DNA of 64,000 nucleotides from Cornus controversa (Eukaryota > Streptophyta > Magnoliopsida > Cornales > Cornaceae), in NCBI GenBank assembly GCA_026545225.1, contig CM048850.1, positions 8,047,501-8,111,500 on the forward strand, in the 5' to 3' direction. Shown piece after piece: positions 59,240-64,000 of the stretch. The position numbers and the translations under genes were made by a program. The notes below the pieces were generated by a model. That model was not told where the DNA came from. It was given only the letters and a program-made list of their open reading frames with translations, and made no database searches. How positions within the stretch are numbered: position 1 is the stretch's first letter; every line of letters begins with the position of its first letter.

Positions 59240-61749
59240 TGTTGACCTCAAGGTTTCAACCCTAGGTTACTTGGGTGATTTTAATTATAACAACCTATTG
59301 TAGTGTAGATTTAATAAGTTTACTTGAGTGTACAGTTTACAAAATATCATATTATCTCAAGTATCTTAAAGGCATTAGACTTCAAAAGGAATTAGAAGAA
59401 GATATATGAAGCCACATGATCATGGAACTCAAAGATCAATAATCAAGATCAATGGCGAAGTTGAAGTGAATCCAAGCCACATAATGAAGGAACCCAAAAG
59501 CTTCAAGATTTGAAGATCAAAAGACTTGGGTAGGCTAGCATTGGGTGAGTGCTAGATTTAATGTAAAGTTATTTATGAAGTAACTTCTTTTGAAAGCTCA
59601 TTTATTGACCTAGTGGACCTTAGGACCAATGCATATCATTCATATCATATCATGGTTCTTTGGACACTTAGAACTAGGCCATGAATTTCATTAAATTATC
59701 TTGAAGGCCTTCGTTGAGATTAAGTTAATTTAAGCTTATATGTAGCTTTGAAGGAATTCAATTCTTGAGTTAATAAATTCTAGAATCTATACTTGAACTA
59801 GGGAATATCATTTATGGTTCTTAGATAGATTGACTTAGGCTTTGAAATAAATTGAATAACTCTATAAAGTCATGTCATGCACAGTTACTGTTTTGGGTAC
59901 TTAGTGCAGAAATTTGGCTAAGTGTTAGATTCTAGGGGCAAAAACATAAATATGAGTTTTTTAATAAATCTTGACATAAAAAGTCTTGGTAATTGTACCC
60001 CATGATTTATCACGATCATATGAGTTTTCTCAGCCCAAATAACTTAATTTTGTCATTCATATTGCATGATGAATTTTTATGTTAAAATTATGAAAATTCA
60101 TTTTGTACTAAAACTGAAAAATCAGATTTTGATTCACTTAGAATTTGATTTGAAACTATTTTCATTGAATCCAAATTGGGGGTACTTTGCTTAATTACAT
60201 TGAATAACTTAAAGTAAATTTCTCATAAATTTACTTAAATATTTTTAATATAATTAAGTGTGTAGTGTATTAATGCATTGTGCAGGAGAAACTGGCTGAG
60301 TTTGAGAACAGATTCTGACCAGGGGACTTTCAGTCGCCTGACGGAATCATCAGTCGACTGATAGAGGCCTTTCGGTCGCCTGATGGAATCCATCAATCAA
60401 TTGATATAAGTTGGTATTCATTCTAGTAAGGTATGCAAAACAAGGGAGGTTTTAGCCGACCGAAGCATAGCTTCAATCGATCAAAACAAGGTCTTCAGTC
60501 GACCGATGAATTCATCAGTCGACCAAAACCTGGAGATTTAAACTCCAAGGCTTTATTCCCCACTAAACGACTACCACATGTCTCAAACGGTCATATTCTT
60601 CCAAAAACACTATATATGTGTGTGTGAGCTGCATTTTGCAAGTAAGAGAGAGATAATGCAATGAAGAGCCGAGAGTAGAGAAGAGTGAAGGAGAGAGCAA
60701 AAGAGCTAGAGAGAAAACTACCTATGAGCATACACTTGAGAAACTTTTGAATGCATATTTTTGTATTCTACTTGGTAGAATATCTCTTGTAGGAATCACT
60801 ATTGAGCCTCATCTTTCTCATCATTCATTGTGATTCATCTTGTATATCTAGAGTTGAACTTTTCATTTGAAATATTCATATATAACTCTAGAATTTGAGC
60901 GCGTATTAAATATCTATTCATTGAGGAATATTGTTGTAATTGTATTACAATTTCTTATCTACCTTTGAGAGAAAGGCCAAATGATACACTTGACAATGAA
61001 GCACAAGTTATGAGTTTGGCAAAGAAGTCTTGGTGAGATGTTCATTGAGCAAGGAAGTTCAAGCCATGAGCTTGGTAAAGAAGTCTTGGTGAGATTTTCA
61101 TTGAGCAAAGAAGACCAAGTAATTCGCATGACAATTGTACGGTTTGCTTTCCACCATTAAGGAAGGCTCTATTGTGGAAACCTTAAGAAGTGCTCTTGAA
61201 GCATGGACGTAGGCAAGAGGGGCCAAACTATGTAAAAATTATGGTGTCACTTGGTTTGCATTTCTCTATCCTTAAACTCTTTTATTTAATAGTATTTCAT
61301 TTATTTAAATTCCATATGCTTTATATATGAATGATATAAGATTATATGTTTTAATTCATACGAGGAGGATGAGATGAATGCTTGGAGTATATTGGTTGAG
61401 TTATGAAATTGATTAAATTGTTAATTGATTGAGTAATTATTTGAGTATTTATTTTTCAATCAATTTGTATACCACGTATTTAACAAATGCATAATCAACA
61501 TTTTCATATACTACAAACATGATATATTGCACCTACATGAACACTTACACTTGTTGTTTCTACTAAATCATTTAAGTGCATAATAGATAGAGCATTCTCA
61601 ATCCACTTCTTGAATACATAAATTCACCAAGCATTTGACAAAAATCCATTCAAGCTAATATTTGTCAAAACATACTAAATCGAAAAAGTTCTATTATTTA
61701 CTTAAAGTCCCTATTCACCCCCCTTTCTAGGGACAATTCTCGGGTGACA
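59240..61749 (+). mobile_element. Solo LTR, large Copia-type, 2.5 kb
   Basis: Starts TGTTGACCTCAAGGTTTC, ends CTCGGGTGACA, and is flanked by a perfect 5-bp duplication TATGG (59235-59239, 61750-61754). No primer site or internal region follows, so it is a solo LTR. Features are a palindrome cluster (60326-60532), a TATA box AACACTATATATGTG near 60607-60621, an R region rich in AGAGAG, and the distal CTATTCACCCCCCTTTCTAG motif of large (SIRE-type) Copia LTRs. Confidence 0.88.
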
Positions 61750-63164
61750 TATGGAACAATTATAACTTAGTGTCATCAATGTTTGAAAGCCCATCAAATT
61801 TGAGCTATTTTGAGGCGATTTCAACTGGCTAAAATCTATTACTTAAAATCCTGTGAAATCCCATCAATTCTAAATACCTTTTATTAATTCCGTCATTTCA
61901 AATAATTGAAATCCTTACAAATCCCGTTTCCAAATCCAAATCTCTTCGTTCTAAACAAAGCGTAAGGTGTCAGATTCCACTAGCATTAAATTCATAAAGT
62001 TTCTAATATTCATTTACTAATTTTCAAATTTAGAGTAGCAATCAAGAAATCAATCTATTGCTTACTCAAGATTCAATAATAAAGCACTATAAAAATATAT
62101 TTAAAGATAGATTTTCCTTCATTTAAATAATGTAAAATTCTAAGCATTTTATGTATTCAATTTAATGAAAGACATAGGATCAAAGATTTTCACTTTTAAG
62201 AAATACAAACTCAATCTTTGATTATTATAATAATTTTAACTACCACAAATATATGATATAAATGGTGAAATAAATCTAAAATAATTAATCACAAAGAGCA
62301 AAAATCATAAACATTTAAATCATACACATGGAAATCAATAAATGAACAAAATAACTTCACTTCATTAATAGAGGTTTCCTCCTCAACCCCTTAGTTGAGG
62401 AGTTTAGTTACATATGGTAAAAGAAATAACAAAACTATAAAAAGACATAATGAAATAATATAAATAAAATCCAGATTATCTCAGTCTTCTCTACTTTGGC
62501 CTCCACTCATTTTCTTCCCTTTATCCTCCCATCCTCACATATTTATAAGGTATCTCTAGGGTGTTCTCCAAGCAAAAGAAGATAGGAAAGTGTTGAGAAA
62601 AATTTGGCATAATATATTTTTTTAACTTGTAACCCAAGTTTGAACCTTAAGACGTGCGTTTCGTAAAATTTTGTGAAATAAAAAAGTGAGGGTATCTAAG
62701 TCTTATTTCTACAGACTTTGAGTTTGCATCATTTCGATATTGAAACTAAAATTTATGGCCCAAATACTACGACATGCGCAGAGGAGTCTTGGGCTATATA
62801 TTTGTTGAATTTGGGCATTTTCCACATACATCACCAAAAATCTAAAAAGACACAAAAATGCATTTATTAAGTAAAATAATATAAAATAAATTACTAACAA
62901 ATATAATTTTGGAGATTTATTAGGTAATAATTATGCACTAGCTCATCTTTTGCTAGTCCTCAAGTAAAACTGAAGAAAACCTGACTAAGCCACTTTTGCT
63001 GGCATTCTCGATTGCATTTAGCATATGCAATAAGCCTTTAAACCCTTGGGTTTCCCCTAGTGGATGATTTATAGTCTCATGAGGGTTTTAGTGATGATAC
63101 TCACAAACATCAGAAAAACAAGTTTATCAACATTATATGGTATACAAAGAGACTAAATATATTG

Positions 63165-63262
63165 TGAGTTATGCGGTGGAAGTGGCTGCGAAAGTTTAAT
63201 TAAGAACCTAGAGGGGGTAAATAGGTTTACTCGCTCGTTTGCTCAAATTTTCAAATTGATTT
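63165..63262 (-). repeat. Fragment of a gag-only-type LTR end
   Basis: GTGGAAGTGGCTGCGAAAG, CCTAGAGGGGGTAAATAGG and CGCTCGTTTGCT are the reverse complement of the distal LTR of the element at 10580-17879 (AGCAAACGAGCAAG..CCCCCTCTAGG..TTTTCGCAACC), diverged. Confidence 0.65.
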
Positions 63263-63358
63263 AATTTTAAGTTCTTTCACGCTCAAGCTTGAATAAGTTC
63301 CAATTTGATCTAGATGAAGTTGAGCAATGGAACTATACTTCGCTAGAAGTAATGTGTG

Positions 63359-63360
63359 AC

Positions 63361-63391
<31 letters not shown>

Positions 63392-63401
63392 CGCGCACGG
63401 G
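63359..63401. repeat. (AT)n(GT)n(GC)n compound microsatellite
   Basis: About 5 AT, 10 GT and a few GC/CG dinucleotides. Confidence 0.95.
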
Positions 63402-64000
63402 CGCATAATTTAATTTGGGTTTAGTGGTGACAGTTGAGTACATAATGGGGTATTTATTGAGAAGCTTGAAGTTGTAAGTTTAGAAACAAATAAAATATAA
63501 TTTGTGGACTTTAAGGACTTGAACAAGTACATTGATGAAAAAAAAACTAGAAGTTTGTTTTCTTTTAACTCTTTACTCTCCTTATATATGCTTTCTCTTA
63601 TATATAAATTTATAAGTTTAATTTTTACTCTCGCTAAATGCTTTGAAAATCGTTATTGAAGGTATATCCTGTATTCAACATAATAAAAAAAAATGGAGGG
63701 ATATCCAAATTGTGAGACATCATTATAATGGATATGAGCTACATCATTACAACACTACATAAATGCTCATAATTACTATTATAAATTATTGAAGTAATTA
63801 TTTTTTATAACAGTTCAAGAACAATTACTTTGACATTGTTGGACGATCTTGTTGAGAATGAAGAAAATTTGATAATGAAACTAACAAACGAATGACCAAT
63901 TATCACAGTTACACATTTGTCAATCAACACATTCAAATGTAACTTATCACACAACATTTAGATTATTCACTTTATATTTTTTATTATATCTAAATGAACA

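Larger units (their letters stand above)
61755..64000. other. Repeat fragments, no gene recognised
   Basis: 61.76-61.97 kb looks like the end of a MITE (AATCCCGTTTCCAAATCC then TCTTCGTTCTAAACAAAGC). GTTTCCTCCTCAACCCCTTA near 62376 and CACTAGCTCATCTTTTGCTA near 62937 look like retroelement UTR, unassigned. Open frames are short and unsupported. Confidence 0.45.

Overview
The window is AT-rich nuclear DNA of a flowering plant, most probably a eudicot. It carries spliced introns with GT..AG borders, plant-type Copia and Gypsy elements primed by initiator tRNA-Met, a CACTA element, a LINE, MITEs, long (TA)n microsatellites, and one recognisable host gene, a plant ubiquitin-specific protease (UBP). 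Almost everything else is nested and decayed transposable elements.

Layout. 0.3-2.3 kb: a relic of a minus-strand Copia element, then a small non-coding Copia-type element (668-2255). A compound TRIM with three ~120-bp LTRs has inserted into the 3' LTR of that element. 4.2-7.7 kb: three exons encoding the C-terminal half (314 aa) of a UBP; the exons with the catalytic Cys box are not seen. 9.35-9.71 kb: a 179-bp tandem duplication. 10.1-21.6 kb: a minus-strand Copia element lacking its reverse-transcriptase core. Its RNase H gene is split by a plus-strand Copia-type element with 1,176-bp LTRs that has gag but no pol. 21.6-25.6 kb: a decayed Gypsy gag, a perfect 19-bp hairpin and microsatellites. 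26.9-28.3 kb: a PIF/Harbinger-like element with an hAT-like MITE inside. 28.5-29.4 kb: a C-rich strand-skewed island. 29.5-34.15 kb: a 5'-truncated L1-type LINE split by a 2.7-kb solo Gypsy LTR. 36.8 and 37.9 kb: a fold-back element and a Tourist-like MITE.

38.97-58.86 kb is one CACTA (En/Spm) element with an internally deleted minus-strand transposase. It hosts two Gypsy elements: a badly deleted one (40.4-44.7 kb) and a nearly complete Tekay/Del-like chromovirus (44.75-52.19 kb). They are fused at a deletion junction that contains copied filler DNA. 59.24-61.75 kb is a solo Copia-type LTR with a perfect 5-bp target duplication. The last 2 kb hold only repeat fragments.

No element here looks autonomous: each has lost a core enzyme or carries stop codons. 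The strongest unexplained signal is shared by several unrelated LTRs. Each carries a cluster of short (10-18 bp) palindromes at a similar place, upstream of the promoter/R region or in the distal LTR. The palindrome sequence is private to each family, although the flanking LTR sequence of two Gypsy families can still be aligned. I rank this as the finding most worth following up.
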